Source: CAYXLI01 sp964464925 (GTDB lineage: Bacteria > Acidobacteriota > Terriglobia > Bryobacterales > Bryobacteraceae). From it: a stretch of DNA of 64,000 nt. The notes under the pieces were generated by a model, which saw only the letters and a list, made by a program, of their open reading frames with translations, was not told the origin of the DNA and searched no databases. This document shows, piece by piece, positions 15,832 through 24,133 of this stretch (its first letter is position 1; each line of letters starts with the position of its first letter). Made by a program: the position numbers and the translations under genes. The DNA is taken from positions 16,099-80,098 of the forward strand of contig CAYXLI010000027.1 of NCBI GenBank assembly GCA_964464925.1. Direction: 5' to 3'.

Positions 15832-18800
15832 GTACGCGCATCGCTTCTGCTTCTCCTTGCTTCTCCCATCTATGGTCAAGGCGTTCTCACCGGTGTTGTC
15901 AAAGACCAGGCGGGGGGACTCATCCCGAATGCGGCCGCATCGTTGACGAATCTCAACAGCGGCCTCGCATTGCAATCCATCAGCAACGACGCAGGTATCT
16001 TCTCCTTTGCGGCGTTGCCTCCAGGGAAGTACGGACTTAAGGTGACCTCCACAGGATTTGACCCGTTCTCGACCAGCACCCTCGAACTCGCCCTCGGACA
16101 GACTCTCTCTTTGGACGTCACGCTTTCGGTTACCGCGCAATCGGCCTCAGTAAACGTTGAGGCAAATGTACCCTTGACGGAGACGCAAACCTCCGACCTC
16201 ACCCAAGTAATCACGCAGAAGCAGGTCGCAACTCTCCCGCTGCCGAATCGCGCAGCCACCACCCTGGTAGCCCTGGCCCCCGGAGTCGTGATGATCGACA
16301 GCGGTTCGAGTGCGGAGAATTATCCGGTCTTCAGCGTCGCCGGCGGAAGGGCCCGCAACCAGAACTTCACGCTGGATGGAGGCAACGTGACGAACGCAGT
16401 CGGACTGACCCGCCCGCAGCAGATGACCAGCCTGCCCGTGGACGCCATGCAGGAATTCCGCGTGATTACGAACAACTATTCCGCCGAGCATGGTCATTCC
16501 ACCGGGGGCGTCATTGAGCTATCGACCCGCTCAGGCACGAACGATCTGCACGGCAGCGTCTTTGAATTTGTCCGCAACAGCGCTTTCGACGCACGCAATT
16601 TCTTCTCAGCCCAGCAGCCGCCTTTGCGGATGCACCAGTTCGGGGCATCCGCCGGCGGCCCGATCATCCGCGATAAGACGCATTTCTTCGCCGCATGGGA
16701 ACAAACGAGGGAAACCGTCAGCTATCCCGTGCTGCAGACCGTACCCACGCTGGCGCAGCGGAATGGCGATTTCTCCGGCGGACCGCTAATCTACGATCCG
16801 GCCACGACCAGCGGCCGCGATCGCTCGCCCTTCCCGAACAACCGGATTCCCGCTTCGAGATTCGATCCTGTTGCGCTCGCCGCTCTCAACTATTACCCTC
16901 TGCCGAACCTACCCGGCAGCTCGACCGGAGCGAACAACTTCCTCGCCAATTCGGATCAGTCTCTCCACCGCGATATCGTGGCGGCGAAAGTGGACCATCA
17001 GTTCCGGCCGGCCGATTCAGTTTCCGCCCGGTATTACCTGAACAACAGCAACACCAGTATTCCGGGATCCTGGAGCAATCCGGTTGCGGACCCGAATGGC
17101 GATAGGACCGACGCACGCATCCAGAGCGTTCTCGGCAGGTACACCCATATATTCAAAGCGGATTTACTGAATGATCTGCGTCTGTCTTACCTCAGGCGCA
17201 AATTCATAGACCAGCGGTACGGTCTCGGAGACGGCTACGCGCAAAAAATCGGATTGACCGGTGTCAGTGCGGCAGCTTTCCCGAATTTCAATGTAAACGG
17301 ATTCGCTTCCCTCGGTGGCAACGGCGCGGTCTCCCGCTTCCAGACTCCCATTGAGGATACGCAGGTTCTGGACGCGGTTTCCTGGTTCCGCGGAAAGCAC
17401 GCAGGGAAGTTCGGAGGCGAATACAGGCGCGGCTTCAACAACGAATCGCGCGACCGATCCTCTTCCGGCAGTTTCACGTTCAATTCGCTCATCACCAGCA
17501 AACCGGGTGCCAGCAACACGGGAAATTCGCTGGCAAGCTTCCTGCTCGGTCTGGTGAACGCCGCGAACGTGCAGGTCTCCGATGTGATTCCTTCCCACGC
17601 CTCCTATCTCGCGTTCTATGCGCAGGACGACTGGCGCGTAACTTCGAAGTTGACGCTGAACTACGGCCTGCGTTGGGAAGCAGAGCAGCCTCGTTACGTC
17701 AGCGGCGACCGCCAGAACTCTTTTGATCCGCTGGCGATCAACCCCGTAAGCGGCACTCCAGGAATCGTAACTTTCTCCGGCCGCAACGGCGTCCCGCGCC
17801 GCGCCTTCGCCACCCGGTTGAACAACTTCGCTCCGCGGCTCGGGTTCGCGTGGAGCATCCGCGAACACACGGTCATCCGCGGTGGCAGTGGCATTTTCTA
17901 CGGACCGACGGTGAGCAACTCGGTCGGCGATGCCGCTGCCCTGGGCTTCTCCACTTCCTCCAGTCTGGTTGTGGCGCAGGCGGACACGAGCGTCGCGATG
18001 CATCTGCGGGACGGCTACCCGGTGATCACGCGGCCCTCTCTCAATGCCTCCTTCGGCGCGGTTCCTCTCGGGCAGCGGCCGAACACGGCTGTCACTTTCT
18101 GGAATCCCTCCCAGCCCACGCCAATCTCGTATCAGTACAACCTCAACGTGCAACACGAAATGCGCGGTTCGTTGGTGACCGAGATCGGATATCTAGCCAA
18201 CGTCAGCCACCATCTGACCGCAAACGACCTGAGTTTGAATCAGGTTCGGCCGGAGCTGATGGGTCCGGGAGACGCGCAATCGCGTCGGCCGTTCCCGCAG
18301 TTCAGCAACGTGTCGTGGATCAACCCGGCAATCGGAAACTCCACCTATCACGCCGCGTTTGTGAAGGCAGAAAAGCGCTTCTCGCACGGCTACAGCTTGC
18401 TTGCCCACTACACATTCTCCAAGTTCCTCGATGACGTGGCGAGCGGTACCGACTATGGCGATCCGGCCAGCTACATGGATGCGTACAACCGCCGTCTCGA
18501 CAAGGGCCGCAGCGGAAGCGATGTACCGCACCGTCTCGTGCTCAGCGGATTGTATGAGGTGCCTTCGTTCCACGGCAACCGCCTCCTTCACCCGGTGGCA
18601 GGCTCGTGGAAACTGGGCGCCATGGCTACGCTGCAATCGGGTGCGGTGTTCACGGTAGTGCAGTCGGCGAATCTGACGAACGCGTTTCCCGCCGGTGCTG
18701 TACGCCCGGATCTGATTGCAGATCCTGCCGTCGGCACGCAGACACTCGCACACTGGTTCAACACTGCTGCGTTTGCGGCGCCGGACGCATTCCGTTTCGG

Positions 18801-19038
18801 CAACTCGCCTCGGTCGGTTCTACGCGGTGCTTCACAGAAGACCGTCGATGCCACGCTTGAGAAGGAGTTCGCGGTAACCGAACGCTATCGCTTCTCACTT
18901 CGTGGAGAGGCGTTCAATCTCCTGAATCATGCGAATTTCGATGTGCCCGGCCACACGCTCGGCGAAGCCGATTTCGGAGTCGTCTCAAGCGCCCGGCCCG
19001 CGCGTGTGATGCAGGTAGGCCTGCGTCTCGGTTGGTGA
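15829..19038 (+). CDS. TonB-dependent receptor with carboxypeptidase-regulatory-like N-domain (Oar-like)
   Basis: A 1069-residue outer-membrane protein of the Oar-like type, greatly expanded in Acidobacteriota. Order: signal peptide (MVRASLLLLLASPIYGQ); a CarboxypepD_reg/Cna-B-like beta-sandwich (about 18-105, GVLTGVVKDQAGGLIPNAAA); a plug domain (about 110-240, LPLPNRAATTLVALAPGV and NFTLDGGNVTNA); then a long beta-barrel ending in a short aromatic C-terminus (VGLRLGW) as outer-membrane insertion signal. It probably imports or binds a large ligand such as an oligosaccharide or peptide with TonB-ExbBD, none of which is in the window. No substrate can be assigned. Confidence 0.93.
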   Translation: MVRASLLLLLASPIYGQGVLTGVVKDQAGGLIPNAAASLTNLNSGLALQSISNDAGIFSFAALPPGKYGLKVTSTGFDPFSTSTLELALGQTLSLDVTLSVTAQSASVNVEANVPLTETQTSDLTQVITQKQVATLPLPNRAATTLVALAPGVVMIDSGSSAENYPVFSVAGGRARNQNFTLDGGNVTNAVGLTRPQQMTSLPVDAMQEFRVITNNYSAEHGHSTGGVIELSTRSGTNDLHGSVFEFVRNSAFDARNFFSAQQPPLRMHQFGASAGGPIIRDKTHFFAAWEQTRETVSYPVLQTVPTLAQRNGDFSGGPLIYDPATTSGRDRSPFPNNRIPASRFDPVALAALNYYPLPNLPGSSTGANNFLANSDQSLHRDIVAAKVDHQFRPADSVSARYYLNNSNTSIPGSWSNPVADPNGDRTDARIQSVLGRYTHIFKADLLNDLRLSYLRRKFIDQRYGLGDGYAQKIGLTGVSAAAFPNFNVNGFASLGGNGAVSRFQTPIEDTQVLDAVSWFRGKHAGKFGGEYRRGFNNESRDRSSSGSFTFNSLITSKPGASNTGNSLASFLLGLVNAANVQVSDVIPSHASYLAFYAQDDWRVTSKLTLNYGLRWEAEQPRYVSGDRQNSFDPLAINPVSGTPGIVTFSGRNGVPRRAFATRLNNFAPRLGFAWSIREHTVIRGGSGIFYGPTVSNSVGDAAALGFSTSSSLVVAQADTSVAMHLRDGYPVITRPSLNASFGAVPLGQRPNTAVTFWNPSQPTPISYQYNLNVQHEMRGSLVTEIGYLANVSHHLTANDLSLNQVRPELMGPGDAQSRRPFPQFSNVSWINPAIGNSTYHAAFVKAEKRFSHGYSLLAHYTFSKFLDDVASGTDYGDPASYMDAYNRRLDKGRSGSDVPHRLVLSGLYEVPSFHGNRLLHPVAGSWKLGAMATLQSGAVFTVVQSANLTNAFPAGAVRPDLIADPAVGTQTLAHWFNTAAFAAPDAFRFGNSPRSVLRGASQKTVDATLEKEFAVTERYRFSLRGEAFNLLNHANFDVPGHTLGEADFGVVSSARPARVMQVGLRLGW

Positions 19039-19154
19039 TTCCGCAGTGCCTGCCCGCAGTGAGCCACGTCGAGAGGTCTCGTAGAAACATTGCGTTCAGC
19101 GCAAATGCGTGCGTCACGTCTCAGGTGACCGGTGTGCTGTGTTATCCATAACGC

Positions 19155-19958
19155 ATGTACAAAGTTTTGGTGGCGGCGGTGTTCACTGCAGCGGCCGCGC
19201 ATTCGGCGGAGCCGGCTAAAACATATGAGAATCTCGATGCGGTCCTCTGGACACAGGCATCGGTGGAGTATCAGGCCAATGCTCTGCAGGCATACCGCAC
19301 CGCTCGCGTGAATCTGCTCGAAGCCTTGGAAGACAAGCATTGGACTGCGGCTCTCGAGCAAACCGGAAACTTCGCCGGCCTGCCGCCCGCCGTCATCCTC
19401 GATTTGGACGAGACTGTTCTCGACAATAGCGCTTTCAACGCGGGCATGGTTGCGCGCGGCGAGAAGTACACCGGAGCCGGTTGGGATGCCTGGGTGAAGC
19501 AGGCGCGCGCCCTCCAGGTGCCTGGGGCAGTCGAATTCCTGAACTTCGCCCAAGTCCACGGAGTAGCGCTCATCTATATCACAAACCGCGTGTGCGACGC
19601 TTCGGATCCAAACGATCCAACGGTACAGGTCCTGCGAAACCTGCGTGCTCCGCTGGCCATACCCCAGGGGCGTTTGTTGTGCAAGGACTCCACAGCCGAG
19701 AATCCCGAAGACAAAACGATGCGGCGGTCCCGCGTCGCGTCTGCCTATCGCGTGCTCTTGCTGATAGGCGACAACTTCTACGACTTCATCCCTCAGCCCA
19801 AACCCGGCCTCACCTCGGAACAACGCGCCCAGGCTCTCCGCGTCTACTCCCCCTTCTTCGGCGAGCGCTGGATCATCCTGCCGAACCCGATCTACGGATC
19901 CTGGGAAGGCCCGATCGGCCGGACACTCGATCAAAAGCTAAAGGCGCTACGGCAGTAG
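19155..19958 (+). CDS. Secreted acid phosphatase, e(P4)/HAD class C type
   Basis: A 267-residue exported phosphatase of the HAD superfamily, similar to lipoprotein e(P4). The N-terminus has a short signal peptide (VLVAAVFTAAAAHSA) without a lipobox Cys, so it is probably periplasmic rather than lipid-anchored. DLDETVLDNSAF carries the DxDxT nucleophile pair, YITNR is motif II, and LLLIGDNFYDF gives motif III/IV acidic residues. VLWTQASVEYQAN and ILPNPIYGSWEG are e(P4) family signatures. The role is likely scavenging of phosphate or nucleosides from nucleotides. It follows the TonB receptor by 116 bp and ends 5 bp before the convergent acyl-CoA dehydrogenase stop. Confidence 0.92.
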   Translation: MYKVLVAAVFTAAAAHSAEPAKTYENLDAVLWTQASVEYQANALQAYRTARVNLLEALEDKHWTAALEQTGNFAGLPPAVILDLDETVLDNSAFNAGMVARGEKYTGAGWDAWVKQARALQVPGAVEFLNFAQVHGVALIYITNRVCDASDPNDPTVQVLRNLRAPLAIPQGRLLCKDSTAENPEDKTMRRSRVASAYRVLLLIGDNFYDFIPQPKPGLTSEQRAQALRVYSPFFGERWIILPNPIYGSWEGPIGRTLDQKLKALRQ

Positions 19959-19963
19959 ACTGC

Positions 19964-21103
19964 TCACTTGAGCAATTGCCGCGCGATCACCATCCGCTGG
20001 ATCTCACTGGTTCCTTCGCCGATCGTGCAAAGCTTCACGTCGCGATAAAACTTTTCCACCGGGTAGTCTTTGATGAATCCGTATCCGCCGTGAATTTGCA
20101 GGGCGTCATCGCACACGCGCACCGCCGTCTCAGACGCGAAAAGTTTTGCCATTGACGATTCCTTCGTGATCCGCAGGCCTTGGTCTTTCAGAAACCCCGC
20201 GCGATACGTGAGCAGCCGGGCCGCCTCGATGTTGGTCGCCATGTCGGCCAGCTTATGCTGGATAGCCTGAAACTCGCTAATGGGTCGGCCGAATTGCTTG
20301 CGCGTCTTCGAGTACTTCAGCGCCGCCTCGTACGCGCCCTGCGCCGTGCCCACGGATAAGGCTGCGATCGAGATGCGGCCGCCGTCGAGGATGCGGAGCG
20401 AGTCGACGAATCCCTCGCCTTCCTTGCCACAGAGTTGCGATGCCGGCACACGGCAGTCCGCAAACAGGACTTCGCCAGTAGCGCTGGCGCGCATGCCGAG
20501 TTTGTTCTCTTTCTTGCCGACCTGAAACCCCGGCGTTCCCTTTTCGATAATAAAGGCCGAAATGCCATGCTGCGATGCGGCCCGGTCGGTCACGAACATC
20601 GCCACGCAGACATCAGCATACTGTGCGTTCGTGGTAAACGTCTTCCCTCCGTTTAGCAGCCAGCCGTCTCCCGCGCGCGTCGCGGTGCTGCGGGTCCCAC
20701 CCGCATCGGAACCGGCCTCGGGCTCCGTCAAAGACCAGCACCCAATCCACTCTCCGGTCGCGAGCTTCGGGATGTAGCACCGTCTCTGCTCATCGCTGCC
20801 TGCCGTGTAGATGTGGTTCGTGCACAGCGAGTTGTGCGCAGCCACAATCAAACCGATAGATGGATCGACCCTCGCCAGCTCTTCTATGACGATCGCGTAC
20901 TCGATGTATCCGAGTTCTGAGCCGCCGAGTTCTTCCGGAAAAACGCATCCAAGGAACCCAAGCTTGCCCAACTTCTTGATCGTATCCAGCGGGAAGATCT
21001 GTTGCTCATCCCACTCCAGCACGTGCGGCGCAATCTCGGTCTCGGCAAATTCCCGAACCGTCTTCCGGAGCGCTTTCTGATCCTGTGTGACGGCAAAATC
21101 CAT
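19964..21103 (-). CDS. Acyl-CoA dehydrogenase
   Basis: A 379-residue FAD flavoenzyme that introduces the 2,3 double bond into an acyl-CoA, passing electrons to ETF. Typical landmarks are WSLTEPEAGSDAGGTRS (FAD/substrate loop), KLGMRAS, the RxQFGRPISEFQAIQHKLADM helix and the C-terminal QIHGGYGFIKDYPVEKFYRD, IGEGTSEIQRMVIAR with the catalytic-base Glu. It resembles short/branched-chain (butyryl- or isovaleryl-CoA) enzymes. ATG 21103 with GGAGATC just before is preferred over an open extension of 25 codons. No other beta-oxidation gene is nearby. Confidence 0.94.
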   Translation of the reverse strand: MDFAVTQDQKALRKTVREFAETEIAPHVLEWDEQQIFPLDTIKKLGKLGFLGCVFPEELGGSELGYIEYAIVIEELARVDPSIGLIVAAHNSLCTNHIYTAGSDEQRRCYIPKLATGEWIGCWSLTEPEAGSDAGGTRSTATRAGDGWLLNGGKTFTTNAQYADVCVAMFVTDRAASQHGISAFIIEKGTPGFQVGKKENKLGMRASATGEVLFADCRVPASQLCGKEGEGFVDSLRILDGGRISIAALSVGTAQGAYEAALKYSKTRKQFGRPISEFQAIQHKLADMATNIEAARLLTYRAGFLKDQGLRITKESSMAKLFASETAVRVCDDALQIHGGYGFIKDYPVEKFYRDVKLCTIGEGTSEIQRMVIARQLLK

Positions 21104-21258
21104 GATCTCCAGATTAGCATTGCTTATGCACTCATTACCGCAACGGAATCTGCAGCTTACGTTGCATTTGTCACCCATTGCGAGACGTTCTGACCGCTGG
21201 CCTTCCTTTCAGCGCGGAGACTCTTCTTCACCGAGCCACATCGCAAATACCTGATGTG

Positions 21259-21267
21259 TGGTATAAC
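21259..21267 (+). promoter_or_regulatory. Extended -10 promoter (TGGTATAAC)
   Basis: TG-N-TATAAC at 21259-21267 fits an extended -10 and sits 50 bp before the G1-peptidase-like gene. No good -35 is visible, as is usual for this promoter type. Confidence 0.4.
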
Positions 21268-21316
21268 ACCGGTACAAGCACCATAAAATCACCATTCGGC
21301 ACTGCGGAGGTCAGCC

Positions 21317-22240
21317 ATGAAAAAGAGACCCTCGGATGCAGAGGTATTGAGCCGCTTCGTTGTGTTCCAGCCGCCGCCCAGTGGTTTTGACGCACAGGCA
21401 GCGCGGCCCAATTTGCTGCGCAAGCACGGATTCCCGCGCCGTCCCGATGCCCTCAAGGAACCCCGACTGTTTGAACTCTGGCAAAAAGCTTTCTCGAGGC
21501 CTATGAAGGTCATTAAGGCCGAACTCGCAGTAAACAGAGTACAGCCCGAGCGCGATCCCCGGCGTGACCAGTTCCGACCGACTCGTCCCTTCGACATCGG
21601 CCGGCAGTGGGCGGCAGCGACCGTAAACACGACGGAACTCGGCCCCGAGCGGGCGATTATGGTGTATGGCCAGTGGATTGTTCCTTCTGTCGTGGCTCCC
21701 GAAAGACCGCTCGGACCAAATATGGGCGTCGGTTTCTGGGTTGGTCTAGGCGGAGATGAGCGTACAGGAAGCAAACAGCTCGTTCAAGCGGGCACGCGGG
21801 CGGAGTTCGCGAATGGCAATATTACCTACTCGGCCTTCGCGGAGTGGTGGCCTGCCCCCCCGGTCAATGTGATGAATTTTCCGGTGCAACCGGGTGATCA
21901 CGTCGAGTTTCTGGTCTGTAGTGAGCCTGGACAGGATCACGCCTTTGTGTCAGCGCGGCAGCTCAACACGGGAACGGCAATCAACCTCGGGATTACCGCG
22001 CCTCAAGGATTCACAAGCGACGGAATAACCGCCGAATGGGCGGTCGACGGTTATGGACCGCAACTGCTGGATTTCCTCTCGATGACGTTTGGGCAGTGTT
22101 TGGGCAGCACAGCGAATAAGAGCTTTGACTTAACAACCGCCACGACCAGCCTGATCAGTTCTGGCAATACCATTCTCGCGAATGTTTACTTGCTTCTGTC
22201 GAATGCGGCTGTCGTGAATTGGTACAACTACGGGCCATAG
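21317..22240 (+). CDS. Putative G1 (eqolisin-like) glutamic peptidase
   Basis: A 307-residue protein with no obvious signal peptide. The first 100 residues are basic and unassigned. From about residue 100 it resembles the beta-sandwich of glutamic peptidases: GQWIVPSV (position of the catalytic Gln in the family), VGFWVGLGGD, KQLVQAGTRAEF, YSAFAEWWPAPP, PGDHVEF and GITAEWAVDGYG (the AEW segment near the catalytic Glu). Assignment rests on recognising this motif order, not on alignment; a lectin-like relative is possible. GGAGG lies 6 bp before ATG 21317. It precedes the seven-repeat protein by 41 bp, so the two may be co-transcribed. Confidence 0.6.
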   Translation: MKKRPSDAEVLSRFVVFQPPPSGFDAQAARPNLLRKHGFPRRPDALKEPRLFELWQKAFSRPMKVIKAELAVNRVQPERDPRRDQFRPTRPFDIGRQWAAATVNTTELGPERAIMVYGQWIVPSVVAPERPLGPNMGVGFWVGLGGDERTGSKQLVQAGTRAEFANGNITYSAFAEWWPAPPVNVMNFPVQPGDHVEFLVCSEPGQDHAFVSARQLNTGTAINLGITAPQGFTSDGITAEWAVDGYGPQLLDFLSMTFGQCLGSTANKSFDLTTATTSLISSGNTILANVYLLLSNAAVVNWYNYGP

Positions 22241-22281
22241 TTACTTCAGCATAGTCTACGGACCCAGTATCTGGGGTTCGA

Positions 22282-23250
22282 ATGGCGCCACGAGAAAGGA
22301 GAAAACTTAAAGTGCCACCAATTGCAGCAAGTAGCTTCTTCGAAGCACTAGATAGCTTTCTGGTCTATGTTTGTGGAACGGACCGCAAGCTTTGGCGGGA
22401 ACGGGGCGATGGGTCAAACCGTGATTTTGTCGATGACAACGTTTTTGATTTTCAGCCAATTGACAACACAACGGTCTATGTTGGAGGAAGTGACCGTAAC
22501 CTCTGGCGTGAGCGCGGCAACAACTCCGATCGAGATTTGGTCGATACCAATGTCAATCTCTTTCAAGCAATGGACGACAGAGTTGTCTACGTCCAAGGGA
22601 CCGACCTTAGGCTCTGGCGAGAGTGGGGCGATGGGTCAAACCGTGATTTTGTCGATGACAACGTAGGCGCGTTTCGAGCGATCGATTTCAATGTTGTATA
22701 CGTAGCCGGGACCGACGGCAACCTCTGGCGTGAACGAGGCAACAACTCCGATCGAGATTTCGTCGATGACAACGTTGCTAGTTTCGAGCCCATAGATTCT
22801 AATCTGGTTTACGTTCTGGGGACCGACGGCAAGCTCTGGCGTGAACGCGGCAACAACTCCGATCGAGATTTCATCGATGACAACGTCTTCGACTTTTTTC
22901 CCATCAACGACGCCCTCGTGTATGTTCAAGGGGGGGACAATAAGCTCTGGCGCGAACGCGGCAACAACTCTGATCGAGATTTCGTCGATGACAACGTTCT
23001 AACATTTCAGCCGATTGACGCCACGGTGGTCTATGTGCTCGGGATTGACCAACCGATCTTTGGCAACCTCTGGCGTGAACGCGGCAACAACTCCGACCGC
23101 GATTTGGTCGATACCAATGTCGGCTGGAAGTTCGGTGAGCCACCACCGCCGCCTCCCCCTGGGGGCGAACTAACAGTATTCAGGCAACCCCATCATGCGG
23201 GCCGGATACGCCTTCAGCGTGCCAGACGCGCTTTCTCAATGAAAAGCTGA
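22282..23250 (+). CDS. Seven-repeat protein, possible beta-propeller lectin
   Basis: A 322-residue protein that is almost entirely seven tandem 37-residue repeats (residues 28 to about 287). The unit is VYVxGTDxKLWRERGNNSDR, then DFVDDNVxxFxPID. The pattern of a short strand, GTDG-type turn and LWR strand resembles tachylectin-2/PLL-type propeller lectins, and seven units would suit a closed seven-bladed ring; this is inference, and 37 residues is short for a blade. Flanking Phe/Asp at the N-terminus (FFEALDSF) matches the repeat end and could complete the ring. There is no signal peptide. After repeat 7 come seven prolines and a basic tail (to 23250) that looks frameshifted. No enzyme motif is present. 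Confidence 0.75.
   Translation: MAPRERRKLKVPPIAASSFFEALDSFLVYVCGTDRKLWRERGDGSNRDFVDDNVFDFQPIDNTTVYVGGSDRNLWRERGNNSDRDLVDTNVNLFQAMDDRVVYVQGTDLRLWREWGDGSNRDFVDDNVGAFRAIDFNVVYVAGTDGNLWRERGNNSDRDFVDDNVASFEPIDSNLVYVLGTDGKLWRERGNNSDRDFIDDNVFDFFPINDALVYVQGGDNKLWRERGNNSDRDFVDDNVLTFQPIDATVVYVLGIDQPIFGNLWRERGNNSDRDLVDTNVGWKFGEPPPPPPPGGELTVFRQPHHAGRIRLQRARRAFSMKS
22363..23142 (+). repeat. Seven tandem 111-bp coding repeats
   Basis: Units start at about 22363 and recur every 111 bp; the last has a 4-codon insertion. Identity is high at DNA level in the block coding for LWRERGNNSDRDFVDDN, including synonymous sites, so the array has expanded or been homogenised recently. Confidence 0.9.
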
Positions 23251-23634
23251 ATCCCGTCGCTTTGGGGCTGGCGGCATTGGGAGCTTTTTCATTATCCTTG
23301 AGCGGGTTTTCTGCTCCCAATTCGGGGTTGATGATTTACTGCGGAGTTGCCAGTTTTCATGCGTCCAGAGTAGACCTTCTATTGGGTTGCAACGCTTGCG
23401 CTACTCGGGATGAGTCACAAAGTCGGTACTGCGGGCGGGTTGTTGGAGTTCCGCTGGCAGGTCGCAAAGGACACGTTGTGAGACGCAACCAGATTGACGG
23501 TTCGGGCTTCCGCCTCGGCTTCTAATCCCCGCTCTCGCTTCCGATAGCACTGAAAGCGGTTGAAGTTCTACCAGCGATTTCATCAGCGACGGTTACCGGT
23601 ATAGTGAAACCTGCGCACGCGAGGTGACTGTCCA
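23143..23634 (+). other. Possible frameshifted 3' extension and intergenic DNA after the repeat protein
   Basis: After the CCCCCTGGGGG tract (23155-23165) the repeat gene's frame stops at 23250. The frame starting GGG at 23163 stays open to TAA at 23525 (about 120 codons), with a hydrophobic stretch (PVALGLAALGAFSLSLSGF). Either a one-base slip has split a longer gene, or this is chance. From 23526 to 23634 no gene or strong signal was seen apart from the upstream region of the next ORF. Confidence 0.35.
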
Positions 23635-23955
23635 ATGAAAATGATTCTGTGGTGGAGTATGGCGGCGCTGATGGTGGCGGCTTCGATCCCTGCGTGGGCG
23701 CAGCAGCCGAAGTTTGAGATTGCCGACGTTCACAACAGCACCACGCTCCGGCAATTTGCGGTGAGCGTCGGCCCAGTGTTGCTTGACGGCCGCTACATCT
23801 ATCGCGACGCGACAATGCTCGACCTCATCAAAAATGCCTACTGGGTTACGGTCTTCGAAGCGATGGAACGCGAACTGGGATTGCGGCTGGTGAAACAGAA
23901 GCGGGCGATTGCCGTGATTATGATGGATCACGTGGATGAGAAGCCGATCGAGTGA
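23635..23955 (+). CDS. Internally deleted TIGR03435-family protein
   Basis: A 106-residue exported protein with a signal peptide (MVAASIPAWAQ) and both ends of the TIGR03435 family of Solibacter-type acidobacteria but no middle. The N-terminal part PKFEIADVHNST, GRYIYRDATMLDLIKNAYWV matches the family start. It then jumps to the family end (VFEAMERELGLRLVKQKRAI, VIMMDHVDEKP). Full-length members are roughly two to three times longer, so some 100-150 residues are missing around residue 73, yet the frame is kept. It could be a remnant of a decayed paralogue or a functional mini-form. The family's function is unknown. Confidence 0.7.
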   Translation: MKMILWWSMAALMVAASIPAWAQQPKFEIADVHNSTTLRQFAVSVGPVLLDGRYIYRDATMLDLIKNAYWVTVFEAMERELGLRLVKQKRAIAVIMMDHVDEKPIE

Positions 23956-24102
23956 CAGTGTTTGCCTCCCCTGGCAGGTCCGGCTCGTCCGTAGGCTGGC
24001 GTCCTAAATACACGCTGACTGGGAAACCGGAACACGATCAACGCTTTATGTCGTGTTGCAAAACTTACGGCTATCGCGAACATTGCGCGCGGTTGGCTCC
24101 CG

Positions 24103-24108
24103 TATAAT
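24103..24108 (+). promoter_or_regulatory. TATAAT -10 box for the PEP-CTERM gene
   Basis: A perfect TATAAT 25 bp before ATG 24134. The closest -35-like sequence (TTGCGC, 24083-24088) has a short 14-bp spacer, so the -35 is weak. Confidence 0.45.
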
Positions 24109-24133
24109 CGATTCCGACAGGGGGACTAGGGCC

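Noticed and set aside
22400..23130. Regular direct repeats that could suggest a CRISPR array
   Set aside because: The period is 111 bp, in frame, with one continuous ORF and variable third positions; no spacers or cas genes. It is a coding repeat.
23251..23634. Separate 87-residue gene starting at ATG 23262
   Set aside because: No family, no ribosome binding site and the frame is open well before that ATG; better explained as a possible frameshifted tail of the repeat gene or chance.
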